This document shows, one piece after another, positions 1 to 7,644 of a stretch of 31,184 bases of DNA; within the stretch, counting starts at the first letter, position 1, and every line of letters starts with the position of its first letter. The stretch comes from JANMDS01 sp031430575 (GTDB lineage Bacteria; Pseudomonadota; Gammaproteobacteria; Burkholderiales; Casimicrobiaceae). Below the pieces are notes generated by a model, which made no database searches, was not told where the DNA came from, and saw only the letters and a program-made list of their open reading frames with translations. The position numbers and the translations under genes are program-made. Location: NCBI GenBank assembly GCA_031430575.1, contig JANPBT010000080.1:1-31184 (forward strand). Direction: 5' to 3'.

Positions 1-97
1 TGTAATCAAGAAATGCAGTGCCAGTAACGTCTGCCCAAACCGATGTGCTCGCGCACAATGCAGCAGCGACGCCTGCTGCGCGTAGATAAATTTTCAT
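1..97 (-). CDS. Secreted protein of unknown function, N-terminal part only
   Basis: A minus-strand reading frame starts with ATG at 97 and runs off the window after 32 codons. The first 22 residues form a typical signal peptide: a short basic start (MKIYLR), an alanine-rich hydrophobic core and a likely cleavage after Val-Trp-Ala, giving a mature start of ADVTGTAFLDY. An AGGAG ribosome binding site lies about 10 bases upstream of the ATG, which supports the start. The protein is probably periplasmic or extracellular. Too little is present to assign a family. It is divergent from the uvrA gene that follows. Confidence 0.6.
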   Translation of the reverse strand, partial: MKIYLRAAGVAAALCASTSVWADVTGTAFLDY

Positions 98-437
98 TAA
101 GTCAAAACTCCTGGATATGCACTGGCGCGTAACGGATTACGCGGTCGCTTTTGATTTTCCTCTGGCTCTTGCTAATCCAACCCGGAGCCGGGAAAATTCT
201 TGTGCGAAGGATACCGCCCTTGCCCAGTGCAATGCAAGCAATTTATGCGCATATTGCGCACATTTCAAAACAATCATTGCGCCCAAATGGCGCACGGTTA
301 GCAAAACTAATTTAAATCTCGATGCTGTCGCTATATGGCGACGGAGACTCACCTTTGCGATTGTTCGGTCGGGTTGCGTTTCAGCGCGCGCTCATCTGCA
401 GATCGCCTAATCAAGCATTTCAGATAAAAACTGAGTA
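98..437. other. Divergent intergenic region (340 bases) with one small palindrome
   Basis: This stretch separates the minus-strand secreted protein from uvrA. It should hold both promoters, but no convincing -35/-10 pair and no LexA box (CTG-N10-CAG type) was found by eye. The frames that are open here carry no recognisable protein and no ribosome binding site. The only clear structure is the short palindrome at 126-143, listed separately. Confidence 0.5.
126..143. other. Small palindrome in leader of the minus-strand gene
   Basis: CGCGTAA and TTACGCG form perfect 7-bp arms around a 4-base loop (CGGA). The palindrome lies 29-46 bases upstream of the ATG at 97, so it could be an operator or a leader hairpin. 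Its role is inference only. Confidence 0.3.
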
Positions 438-3400
438 ATGACTACACGCAATCGCCCCCCTAAAGCTGCAATACCTGCGGCGCAGAATTCAGCAAAAAAC
501 GCCCCAAAAAACGCGATACGCTTGCGCGGCGTACGCCAAAACAATCTTAAAAATCTTAACGTTGATTTCCCAACCGGCCAATTGACTGTCGTTACCGGCG
601 TTTCCGGTTCAGGCAAAAGCTCGTTGGTTTTTGATACGCTCTATGCCGAAGGGCAACGCCGGTATGTCGAGACATTTTCTCCATACGCGCGACAGTTTCT
701 CGACCGAATGGATAAGCCGCAGGTCGACGCGATCGAAGGCGTGCCCCCAGCCATCGCGATCGACCAAACCAACCCGGTGCGCACCTCGCGCTCGACCGTT
801 GGCACGATGACTGAGATCAACGATCATCTGAAACTTCTCTTCGCCCGTGCGGCTCGCCTGTATTGCCAAGGCTGTGGCGCGCGCGTCGAGCGCGATTCGC
901 CGGAATCGATTTACATTGATCTGAAAGCGCGGGCGCACAAAGCCAAAGATCCGCGCGTGGTGATTTGCTTCCCGATTGCGATTCCCGAAAATTTCACCAA
1001 TGCAGAAATAGAAGCCCACTTGCTCGCGCAAGGCTACACGCGGATGCACGCGCGCGAGGGCGCAACGCTCTATGTCACCCAAGATCGCTTTCGCGTCGGC
1101 ACCACCGAGCGCGCGCGCACGATGGAAGCACTCGATATCGCGCTGCAACGCGGGCATGGCCAACTCACCGTATTTGCCATCGCTGAAGATGGCAGCGAAA
1201 CGCGCTGGCCCTATAGCGCGACGCTCACGTGCGCGCCTTGCAATATCGCCTACAGTACGGCAGTGCCTTCGTCGTTCTCGTTTAACAATCCGCTGGGCGC
1301 GTGTGAAACCTGCCGCGGCTTTGGTCGGGTAATCGGGATCGATTTCGGCTTGGTCGTGCCCGATGAACGCAAGACACTGGCGCAAGGTGCTGTGAAGCCT
1401 TGGCAAACGGAAAGCTTTAAAGAGTGCCAGCGCGATTTGGAGAAATACGCACCGCGCGATGGCATTGATCTGAATAAGCCCGTCTCCGAGCTCTCGGCAA
1501 GTGATCGACGCTGGCTTTTTGAAGGCGACGCTAATTTCAAAAGCTGGGATAAATCATGGCCGAAGTATTGGTATGGTGTGCGCAATTATTTTGGCTGGCT
1601 TGAAGGCAAAGCCTACAAGATGCACATCCGCGTGTTGCTCTCAAAATACCGCGCCTACACACCGTGCCTCGCCTGCGAAGGCGCGCGCTTGAAACCGATG
1701 GCGCTGAACTACCGCTTAGGGGAATTGCAAATACCTGCGGCGCAGTTTTTTCAACCGAAGCACATTCAGTTTGCGCCGCAGGTATTTCAAGCGTTACCCG
1801 GTTTCTCGATTCACGACTTGATGATGATGCCAATTTCAAGTTTGCGTGACTATTTTGCGACGATTGCGCTACCCAAGCCGCTCGACGAGGCGACCGATTT
1901 AGTCCTAGGTGAAATTCGCGCGCGCCTCGGTTTTTTGTGCGACGTCGGTCTCAGTTACCTCACGTTAGATCGGCAATCACGCACGCTCTCTGGCGGCGAA
2001 GTGCAACGCATCAATCTCACCACTGCGCTCGGCACATCGCTCACCCACACGCTTTTTGTGCTCGATGAGCCGAGCATCGGTTTGCACCCGCGCGATATGG
2101 AGCGCGTGATTGGCGTGATGCAGCGCTTGCGCACGCAAGGCAATACGCTCGTGGTCGTCGAGCATGATCCGCAAATAATGTTTGCCGCAGATCGTTTGCT
2201 GGATATTGGGCCGGGCCCGGGCGAGCGTGGAGGTGAAATTGTGTTTGAAGGCGCGCCGCATGAATTGCTCGGCGCAACCCAATCACGCACTGCTGCCTAT
2301 CTGCTTGGCCGTGAGCGCATCGCCCGCAGCCCGCGCACGTTCACAACTGCAGCGCAAGACTGCATCGAAATTAAAGGTGTGCGCGAAAATAACCTTAAAG
2401 CGATTGATGTCTCTATTCCGCTCAATGGCTTGGTCTGCATCACCGGCGTTTCTGGCTCGGGCAAATCGACGCTCGTTGAAAACGTGCTTGTGCCCGCACT
2501 CTACAAAGCCAAAGGCAAAACGACCGATACGCCCGGCGCTTACGATCTGCTCCTCAATCATCAATTGATCGATGATGTGGTCTTCGTCGATCAATCGCCA
2601 ATTGGAAAATCATCGCGGTCAAACCCCGCAAGCTTTGTCGGCGCATGGGATGCCATTCGCGCGATTTACGCGAAATCACCGATTGCCATCGAGCGTAAAT
2701 ACATGCCGGGCACATTCAGTTTTAACGCGGGTACTGGCCGCTGCCCGGTCTGCACCGGCTCAGGCTTTGAGCACGTTGAGATGCAGTTTTTATCGGATGT
2801 GTATTTACGTTGCGCCGATTGCGATGGCACCCGCTTTCGCAGCGAAGTGCGCGAAATCACGGTCGAAGGCAAATCGATTAGCGATGTGCTCGATCTCACC
2901 GTGAGCGAAGCGCTAGTTCATTTCACAGGGATTAAAGGCGGGGCAGAAGTGCTGCGCACGTTGCGTCCACTCGCCGACGTGGGCTTGGAATATGTGCGGC
3001 TTGGTCAGCCTGTGCCCACGCTCTCTGGCGGTGAGGCGCAGCGCTTAAAGCTCGCTGGGCACTTAGCTGAAAGTGTTTCCAATCGACCCATTAGCGCATT
3101 ACCGAAACGCATTAAGCCTTTAGATCCTGAAAAACCACGCGGTAAATTATTTGTCTTTGATGAACCCACGACGGGTTTGCACTTCGACGACATTGCAAAA
3201 CTTTTGAGCGCCTTCGATAAATTACTCGACGCAGGGCACTCACTTTTGGTTATTGAGCACAACCTCGACGTGATCGGCGCGTCCGATTGGTTAATCGATC
3301 TCGGGCCGGAAGGCGGCGCAGGCGGCGGCAGCCTCGTGTGCATAGGCACGCCTGCAGAAGTGCGCAAACACAAAACCTCACATACCGGCAAAGCGCTCGC

Positions 3401-6125
3401 CGACTACGCTGCGGGCTTTGCGAAGTTAAAGCGCGATGTCAGCGCCGTTAGAGAAGCGCGTGCGCCCTATCAAGCAAGCGCAAAAACTGCGATTCAAATT
3501 CACCACGCACGCGAACACAATCTTAAAAATATCAGTGTTGATATTCCGCATCGCGGCTTTACCGTTATCACAGGACCCTCGGGCAGCGGCAAGAGCACGC
3601 TCGCGTTTGATATCGTGTTTAACGAAGGCCAGCGCCGCTATTTAGAATCGCTCAACGCCTATGCGCGGCAATTCGTGCAACCCGCCGCGCGACCCGACGT
3701 TGATGCGATTTATGGCATTCCGCCCACGGTCGCGATTGAGCAGCGCACCTCCCGCGGCGGGCGCAAGAGCACCGTAGCGACATTGACTGAGATTTACCAT
3801 TTCTTGCGGCTGCTCTGGATGAAACTTGGGACGCAATATTGCCCCACTTGCGACGTGCCGATTGAGCCGCAAAGCGCCGATGCCATTGCCGCAAGCGTGC
3901 TTACTGCCTACAAAGGTCAAAAAATTACCGTGCTCGCGCCACTGATCGTCAACCGCAAAGGGCTTTATACCGATTTGGCGAAATGGGCGAAGGGCAAAGG
4001 CTTTGCCAACTTGCGCGTAGATGGAGGCTTGCTACCCACCGCCGCGTGGCCACGCTTGGATCGCTTCGCCGAACACAACATTGAATTGCCGATCGCAGAA
4101 ATCACCGTCAGCGCTGCCAACGAAAAAGCGCTCCGCGCCGCAATCGATTCCGCGCTCGACTACGGAAAGGGCGTAATGCACGTGATCTGCGCCGCAGGTA
4201 CGAAAAAAACCATTCCCGCGCAGCGCGTTTATTCCACCAAGCGCGCATGCAGTACCTGCGGCGCAAGTTTCGCGGAATTAGATCCACGGTTGTTTTCATT
4301 TAATAGCAAGCATGGCTGGTGCACGCCCTGCCAGGGCACGGGCGTGCAAATGGCGGGCTTTCGGCGCGATGACGATATCAGCGAAGAAAATATTGATCGC
4401 GTCGTCGATGCGTTTTTAGATGGCAACGAAAGCGATGAGCCATGCAAAGCCTGCGACGGCGCGCGACTCAATCCGATCGCGCGCGCCGTGCGGTTGCGCG
4501 AATTGTCGCTGCCAACGCTGACCCAGCGCGCCGTGAAAGATGTCGGCATATTTTTTGACGGGATGAAATTGAATGAGCGCGAAACCGCGATTGCGCGCGA
4601 TGTGATTACCGAAGTGCATTCGCGCTTACAATTTTTGCAAGAAGTCGGCTTGGGCTATCTGTCGCTTGATCGCAGCGCGCCTACGCTCTCCGGCGGCGAA
4701 GCGCAGCGCATTCGACTTGCCGCGCAATTGGGCAGCAATTTGCAGGGCGTCGCCTATGTGCTTGATGAGCCGACCATCGGCCTGCATCCGCGCGATAACG
4801 AGATTTTGCTCAATATGCTCGAGAAGCTCGAGGCGAAAGGCAATACGCTGATCGTCGTTGAGCACGACGAAGATACTATCCGCCGCGCGCACCACGTGAT
4901 CGATCTCGGGCCGGGTGCTGGCGTGCGCGGTGGTGAAATCGTCGCGCAGGGCACGGCCAAGCAATTGGCCGCGCATCCAAAATCACTCACCGGTTTATAT
5001 CTGCGCGAGCCGCTGCGGCATCCGCTGCAACCCTACCGAGAAGTGAAGAAAACGCACCCGATGATTGAGATCAAAGGCGCGACGCTGCACAATTTACAAA
5101 ACGTGACCGCCCACATCCCAATCAACCGGCTGACCGTCGTCACCGGCGTTTCGGGCTCGGGCAAAAGCACGCTCGCGCGCGAAGTGCTGCATGCCAATCT
5201 ACGGCTGATGGCGGGCGCAAAGGTCATACCTGCGGCGCAGTATTGCAAAGCCATCACTGGCAGCGAGGCGATTGATCGCGTGTTGGAAGTGGATCAAACG
5301 CCGATTGGCAAAACACCGCGCTCCTGCCCGGCGACCTACATCGGGTTTTGGGACAACATCCGCCGCATTTTCGCGGAAACCACTGAATCAAAAATGCGCG
5401 GCTGGCTGCAAGGCCGTTTTTCGTTCAACACCAAAGGCGGGCGCTGCGATGCGTGCGACGGTCAAGGCGTCAAAACCATCGAGATGAGTTTTTTGCCAGA
5501 CGTTAAGTTGGGTTGCGACGTTTGCAATGGCGCGCGCTTCAATCGCGAAACGCGAGAAGTGCTCTGGCGCGACAAATCGATCAGCGACGTGCTGGCGATG
5601 GATATTGATGAAGCCGTGCCTTTCTTCGAAGCGCACCCCTCGATTCATAATCCGCTCAAGCTCATGCGCGACGTTGGGCTGGGTTATCTCACACTTGGGC
5701 AACCCAGCCCCACGCTTTCTGGCGGTGAAGCGCAGCGCATTAAGCTGGTGACCGAGCTTGCGAAAGTGCGCAATCTCAATTCGCCTAAAGATAAAAATCT
5801 CAGTGCGCGCGCATCACGCATGGTCAATCCGCATACGCTTTACGTGCTCGATGAGCCCACGGTCGGGCTGCACATGCACGACGTCGAAAAGCTCCTGCGC
5901 GTTTTGCATCGGCTCGTCGAAGCGGGTAATACCGTCGTGCTCATCGAACATAATTTGGATGTCATGGCCGAAGCCGATTGGATGATCGACATGGGGCCCG
6001 AAGGCGGCAGCGGCGGCGGCAAAGTCGTCGTCGAAGGCACCGTCAAAACCGTCTTAGCGGCGAAAGCAAAAAGTCATACCGGGCGCGTGATGGCGGAATT
6101 TTTAGCGCGTGGTGGAGTGGAGTAA
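438..6125 (+). CDS. uvrA: Double-length (tandem) UvrA-family ABC ATPase
   Basis: This 1895-residue protein contains two complete UvrA units in one chain, whereas ordinary UvrA is about 940 residues. UvrA is the cytoplasmic damage-recognition ATPase of nucleotide excision repair and normally acts as a dimer that loads UvrB. Here four Walker A motifs (G-x-SGSGKS; about residues 54, 670, 1043 and 1569), four LSGGE signatures (about 517, 862, 1418 and 1761) and four Walker B DEP motifs alternate as expected for two UvrAs. CxxC zinc modules are present in both halves, for example C-P-x-C before SGFEHVEM and C-D-A-C before GQGVKTIEM. Such fused paralogues occur in some Proteobacteria; whether this one replaces or supplements normal UvrA cannot be seen. 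Three IPAAQ segments (12-16, 432-436 and 1597-1601) and one FAPQVF segment come from the dispersed 15-base repeat. The ATG at 438 has only a weak ribosome binding site. Confidence 0.93.
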   Translation: MTTRNRPPKAAIPAAQNSAKNAPKNAIRLRGVRQNNLKNLNVDFPTGQLTVVTGVSGSGKSSLVFDTLYAEGQRRYVETFSPYARQFLDRMDKPQVDAIEGVPPAIAIDQTNPVRTSRSTVGTMTEINDHLKLLFARAARLYCQGCGARVERDSPESIYIDLKARAHKAKDPRVVICFPIAIPENFTNAEIEAHLLAQGYTRMHAREGATLYVTQDRFRVGTTERARTMEALDIALQRGHGQLTVFAIAEDGSETRWPYSATLTCAPCNIAYSTAVPSSFSFNNPLGACETCRGFGRVIGIDFGLVVPDERKTLAQGAVKPWQTESFKECQRDLEKYAPRDGIDLNKPVSELSASDRRWLFEGDANFKSWDKSWPKYWYGVRNYFGWLEGKAYKMHIRVLLSKYRAYTPCLACEGARLKPMALNYRLGELQIPAAQFFQPKHIQFAPQVFQALPGFSIHDLMMMPISSLRDYFATIALPKPLDEATDLVLGEIRARLGFLCDVGLSYLTLDRQSRTLSGGEVQRINLTTALGTSLTHTLFVLDEPSIGLHPRDMERVIGVMQRLRTQGNTLVVVEHDPQIMFAADRLLDIGPGPGERGGEIVFEGAPHELLGATQSRTAAYLLGRERIARSPRTFTTAAQDCIEIKGVRENNLKAIDVSIPLNGLVCITGVSGSGKSTLVENVLVPALYKAKGKTTDTPGAYDLLLNHQLIDDVVFVDQSPIGKSSRSNPASFVGAWDAIRAIYAKSPIAIERKYMPGTFSFNAGTGRCPVCTGSGFEHVEMQFLSDVYLRCADCDGTRFRSEVREITVEGKSISDVLDLTVSEALVHFTGIKGGAEVLRTLRPLADVGLEYVRLGQPVPTLSGGEAQRLKLAGHLAESVSNRPISALPKRIKPLDPEKPRGKLFVFDEPTTGLHFDDIAKLLSAFDKLLDAGHSLLVIEHNLDVIGASDWLIDLGPEGGAGGGSLVCIGTPAEVRKHKTSHTGKALADYAAGFAKLKRDVSAVREARAPYQASAKTAIQIHHAREHNLKNISVDIPHRGFTVITGPSGSGKSTLAFDIVFNEGQRRYLESLNAYARQFVQPAARPDVDAIYGIPPTVAIEQRTSRGGRKSTVATLTEIYHFLRLLWMKLGTQYCPTCDVPIEPQSADAIAASVLTAYKGQKITVLAPLIVNRKGLYTDLAKWAKGKGFANLRVDGGLLPTAAWPRLDRFAEHNIELPIAEITVSAANEKALRAAIDSALDYGKGVMHVICAAGTKKTIPAQRVYSTKRACSTCGASFAELDPRLFSFNSKHGWCTPCQGTGVQMAGFRRDDDISEENIDRVVDAFLDGNESDEPCKACDGARLNPIARAVRLRELSLPTLTQRAVKDVGIFFDGMKLNERETAIARDVITEVHSRLQFLQEVGLGYLSLDRSAPTLSGGEAQRIRLAAQLGSNLQGVAYVLDEPTIGLHPRDNEILLNMLEKLEAKGNTLIVVEHDEDTIRRAHHVIDLGPGAGVRGGEIVAQGTAKQLAAHPKSLTGLYLREPLRHPLQPYREVKKTHPMIEIKGATLHNLQNVTAHIPINRLTVVTGVSGSGKSTLAREVLHANLRLMAGAKVIPAAQYCKAITGSEAIDRVLEVDQTPIGKTPRSCPATYIGFWDNIRRIFAETTESKMRGWLQGRFSFNTKGGRCDACDGQGVKTIEMSFLPDVKLGCDVCNGARFNRETREVLWRDKSISDVLAMDIDEAVPFFEAHPSIHNPLKLMRDVGLGYLTLGQPSPTLSGGEAQRIKLVTELAKVRNLNSPKDKNLSARASRMVNPHTLYVLDEPTVGLHMHDVEKLLRVLHRLVEAGNTVVLIEHNLDVMAEADWMIDMGPEGGSGGGKVVVEGTVKTVLAAKAKSHTGRVMAEFLARGGVE
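471..485 (+). repeat. 15-base dispersed repeat, exact, in uvrA (IPAAQ)
   Basis: Exact ATACCTGCGGCGCAG followed by AATT. It encodes residues 12-16 in the poorly conserved N-terminal tail of UvrA. Confidence 0.9.
1731..1745 (+). repeat. 15-base dispersed repeat, exact, in uvrA (IPAAQ)
   Basis: Exact copy followed by TTTT, encoding residues 432-436. It pairs with the inverted copy at 1771-1785, 25 bases away. Confidence 0.9.
1771..1785 (-). repeat. 15-base dispersed repeat, 14/15, inverted, in uvrA (FAPQV)
   Basis: One mismatch (T for the first C on the plus strand). It is the inverted partner of the copy at 1731 and encodes residues 445-449. Confidence 0.8.
4187..4201 (-). repeat. 15-base dispersed repeat, 14/15, in uvrA (ICAAGT)
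   Basis: Inverted copy with one end mismatch (C for T). The reading frame gives CAAG, the same frame as copies in the monooxygenase and birA. Confidence 0.6.
4252..4266 (+). repeat. Possible 15-base repeat, 13/15, in uvrA zinc site
   Basis: GTACCTGCGGCGCAA overlaps the conserved zinc-binding C-x-x-C-G of the second UvrA unit. The match may therefore be partly fortuitous. Confidence 0.35.
5226..5240 (+). repeat. 15-base dispersed repeat, exact, in uvrA (IPAAQ)
   Basis: Exact copy encoding residues 1597-1601 in a variable segment before the conserved EAIDRVLEVDQ region. Confidence 0.9.
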
Positions 6126-6194
6126 TTAATCCCGGAATACGCTTTGGGTTTTTCGGGCTAACTTGCCTCGCTTCATCCGGGGTAAGCCCGCTAC

Positions 6195-6229
6195 GTTCGG
6201 CGGAATGCGCTTCGCTTATTCCGCCCTAC
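6195..6229 (+). repeat. REP-type palindrome downstream of uvrA
   Basis: GGCGGAAT and ATTCCGCC form a perfect 8-bp stem around a GCGCTTCGCTT-type loop, preceded by GTTC and followed by CTAC. It has the same plan as the REPs that flank the RAYT remnant at 6983-7247. The bases just before it (about 6130-6190) look like a second, decayed element of this kind. Confidence 0.75.
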
Positions 6230-6273
6230 TAGTTCTACGCTTGCTTATTTACGCGGGTCAGGTTGACCAAGGG

Positions 6274-6285
6274 GTTAGGTCACAT
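6274..6285 (+). repeat. 12-bp terminal inverted repeat, stop-codon side of HNH gene
   Basis: GTTAGGTCACAT is the exact inverse complement of 6822-6833. It contains the TAA stop (minus strand) of the HNH gene. Confidence 0.7.
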
Positions 6286-6823
6286 TGGTGACCCACATTC
6301 GCAGCTCGGTGGGTCGGGGAAAGATGACAGGGACAGCGCCTACGGCAAAAGGCAACTCTGGAGCCGCTTCGAGCGGTGTTTGCATATGGCCTTGCTCGTG
6401 GCAAATGTCGAGGGCGAGTTTCAAATACCTGCGAAGGAGCAGCAAGGGTGGAAACTCACCTCGCCCTGTAATCCACTCGATGGCGTCCTTGGCACCTTTT
6501 GAACTATTGCACGAGCGGCAGGCCCAGACCAGGTTTTCGCCTGCGTTCTTGCCCCCGCGCTTAGTAGGAATGAGGTGGTCAACGGTCAGACTTTCCTTTA
6601 TGCCGCAGTAGCAGCAGGCCTGTGGAAGGATCATCTTCAATCGTTCGTCCTCGGCGAGCGGCCCGATGAGCATGCTTCCTGTATTGAGGCCTTTGTATAG
6701 TTTGGCGCGAATCATGAAGTGAACCGGCCCAAGCTTCTCAGCTTTCTTCGTGAGGGCGGCGTGACCCATCGCCAGATTGGCGTATGACCAGTGAAGCAAT
6801 TCGCCAACAGTCGCGGGTTTCAT
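6275..6823 (-). CDS. HNH endonuclease-family protein
   Basis: This 182-residue protein carries a clear HNH nuclease core. A C-x-x-C pair (about residues 70-73, CCYCG) is followed by VDHLIP (His83 as general base), a G-G-x-N-x-x-x-N-L segment (Asn97) and C-R-S-C (102-105), the zinc-stabilised beta-beta-alpha-metal fold. HNH proteins cut DNA and occur in restriction, homing and phage systems; the target here is unknown. No methyltransferase or other partner is adjacent, so it stands alone inside an island of repeats and dead genes. The ATG start and the TAA stop each overlap one arm of a perfect 12-bp inverted repeat, suggesting the gene is a cassette. GTTAGGT just upstream of the ATG is only a weak ribosome binding site. 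Confidence 0.8.
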   Translation of the reverse strand: MKPATVGELLHWSYANLAMGHAALTKKAEKLGPVHFMIRAKLYKGLNTGSMLIGPLAEDERLKMILPQACCYCGIKESLTVDHLIPTKRGGKNAGENLVWACRSCNSSKGAKDAIEWITGRGEFPPLLLLRRYLKLALDICHEQGHMQTPLEAAPELPFAVGAVPVIFPRPTELRMWVTNVT

Positions 6824-6833
6824 GTGACCTAAC
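6822..6833 (-). repeat. 12-bp terminal inverted repeat, start-codon side of HNH gene
   Basis: ATGTGACCTAAC on the plus strand is the exact inverse complement of 6274-6285. It overlaps the HNH start codon at 6821-6823. Confidence 0.7.
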
Positions 6834-6852
6834 GTAACTTGTACCGCAAGGT

Positions 6853-6887
6853 CTGCGGATTAATCTGGGTGCTGCGGGTTAATCTGG
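6853..6887 (+). repeat. Two near-identical 16-base direct repeats
   Basis: CTGCGGATTAATCTGG at 6853-6868 is repeated with one change (CTGCGGGTTAATCTGG) at 6872-6887, a period of 19. The pair lies between the HNH gene and the RAYT element. Meaning unknown. Confidence 0.5.
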
Positions 6888-6925
6888 ACATTAAATTCTC
6901 CTAAGAGTGGCTTGCAGAACTCGCA

Positions 6926-6960
6926 GGGCGCAACAAGCGAAGCGCATTGCGCCGAACGAA
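6926..6960 (-). repeat. REP palindrome, left flank of RAYT remnant
   Basis: Thirty-five bases that match the inverse complement of 7248-7282 with two central mismatches. The core pairs GGGCGCAA with ATTGCGCC around AAGCGAAGC. It lies just past the 3' end of the transposase remnant. Confidence 0.8.
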
Positions 6961-6982
6961 GCGCCAAATGCCTGTAAGTGAA

Positions 6983-7247
6983 TCAATCATCATATCGCAG
7001 CGTGTCGGCATCGCCGCCTCCCCAATTTGCATCATACACACCGCGCGCAACAAAACGATGAAATGTTGAACAAGGCCAGTCGCCCACGCGCTTCACGTGA
7101 CCATGCTTCACCGGGTTGAAATGAACGTAATCCATATGAACAGCGAAGTCACACTCGTCTCGGATGAGATGTTCCCAATACCGCCGTTGCCAAACGCCAC
7201 GCTCACCGCGCTTGGCGCGGACGCTTGATATGCGCTCCGTTTTAGGG
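6983..7247 (-). pseudogene. REP-associated tyrosine transposase (RAYT), C-terminal remnant
   Basis: About 90 residues match the C-terminal part of RAYT proteins (TnpA_REP, Y1 transposase superfamily). Recognisable blocks are RGERGVWQRRYWEH, a DYVHFNPVKHG block with the tyrosine and NPVKHG typical of the family, and DWPCSTFHRFV. RAYTs act on REP hairpins as single-strand nucleases. The N-terminal half with the His-x-His metal site is absent, and the frame runs straight into a REP at 7248, so this is a 5'-truncated copy that should be inactive. It lies between REPs in inverted orientation, as expected for a RAYT element. Confidence 0.8.
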
Positions 7248-7282
7248 TTCGTTCGGCGCAATGCGCTTCGCTAATTGCGCCC
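7248..7282 (+). repeat. REP palindrome, right flank of RAYT remnant
   Basis: GGCGCAAT and ATTGCGCC form the stem, with GCGCTTCGCTA between, preceded by TTCGTTC. It is inverted relative to 6926-6960 and replaces the missing 5' half of the transposase. Confidence 0.8.
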
Positions 7283-7321
7283 GACAAGTTCTCCGGCCGC
7301 CTCTCACTTCTTTGTTGGCAT

Positions 7322-7332
7322 CACAGGTCAAA
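7322..7332 (+). repeat. 11-bp direct repeat at left edge of toxin-antitoxin remnant
   Basis: CACAGGTCAAA recurs at 7890-7900, so the two copies bracket the brnT/brnA remnant. It could be a target duplication or chance. Confidence 0.3.
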
Positions 7333-7341
7333 AGGCGCTCC

Positions 7342-7370
7342 TTGACAGGCCTGTATTTTGTACGTACAAC
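7342..7370 (+). promoter_or_regulatory. Candidate sigma70 promoter for the BrnT/BrnA remnant
   Basis: A consensus TTGACA (7342-7347) is followed after 17 bases by TACAAC (7365-7370). It lies directly ahead of the GTG at 7376. The -10 overlaps any longer reading frame from TTG at 7358, favouring the GTG start. Confidence 0.5.
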
Positions 7371-7375
7371 AACCT

Positions 7376-7644
7376 GTGCGCGTAACCTTTGATCCCGCAA
7401 AAAATCAGCAGAACATCCGCGAGCGCGGCTTGTCGTTTGAGCGAGCCGTTGATTTCGAGTTCGAGATATCGCTGATTGGCATTGACGGCAGAAAGGACTA
7501 CGGCGAGTCGCGCTTGGCCTGCTTCACAAGCGGCTGCACGTCCTGTGCTTCACCGAGACTGCCGATGGCGTCCGCGTGATCAGTTTTCAAAAAGCCAACG
7601 AACGAGAGGTAAAGCGCTATGCCAAAGTCCAAGCCGCTGATTGA
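7376..7644 (+). pseudogene. brnT: BrnT-family toxin, frameshifted
   Basis: The first frame encodes VRVTFDPAKNQQNIRERG and the following AVDFEFE block and a KDYGES block, typical of BrnT, a small ribonuclease toxin of type II toxin-antitoxin systems. At about 7512-7518 the frame is lost. The second frame then continues with RLHVLCFTETADG, VISFQKANEREVKRYAK and a stop at 7642-7644. The family usually has a few more residues (about RYRAL) at the join, so a short deletion that is not a multiple of three is the likely lesion. The full protein would be about 90 residues. The tail overlaps the antitoxin start by 26 bases, the normal brnT-brnA arrangement. Confidence 0.75.

Noticed and set aside
609..1406. 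Long minus-strand reading frame opposite uvrA
   Set aside because: It is a shadow of the uvrA coding sequence with no start signal and no family motifs.
2346..2359. ACTGCAGCGCAAG in uvrA
   Set aside because: Superficial similarity only; several mismatches and no A/T flank.
6424..6440. ATACCTGCG followed by AAGGAGCAG inside the HNH gene
   Set aside because: Only the first nine bases match the dispersed word and the rest diverges, so it is not counted as a copy.
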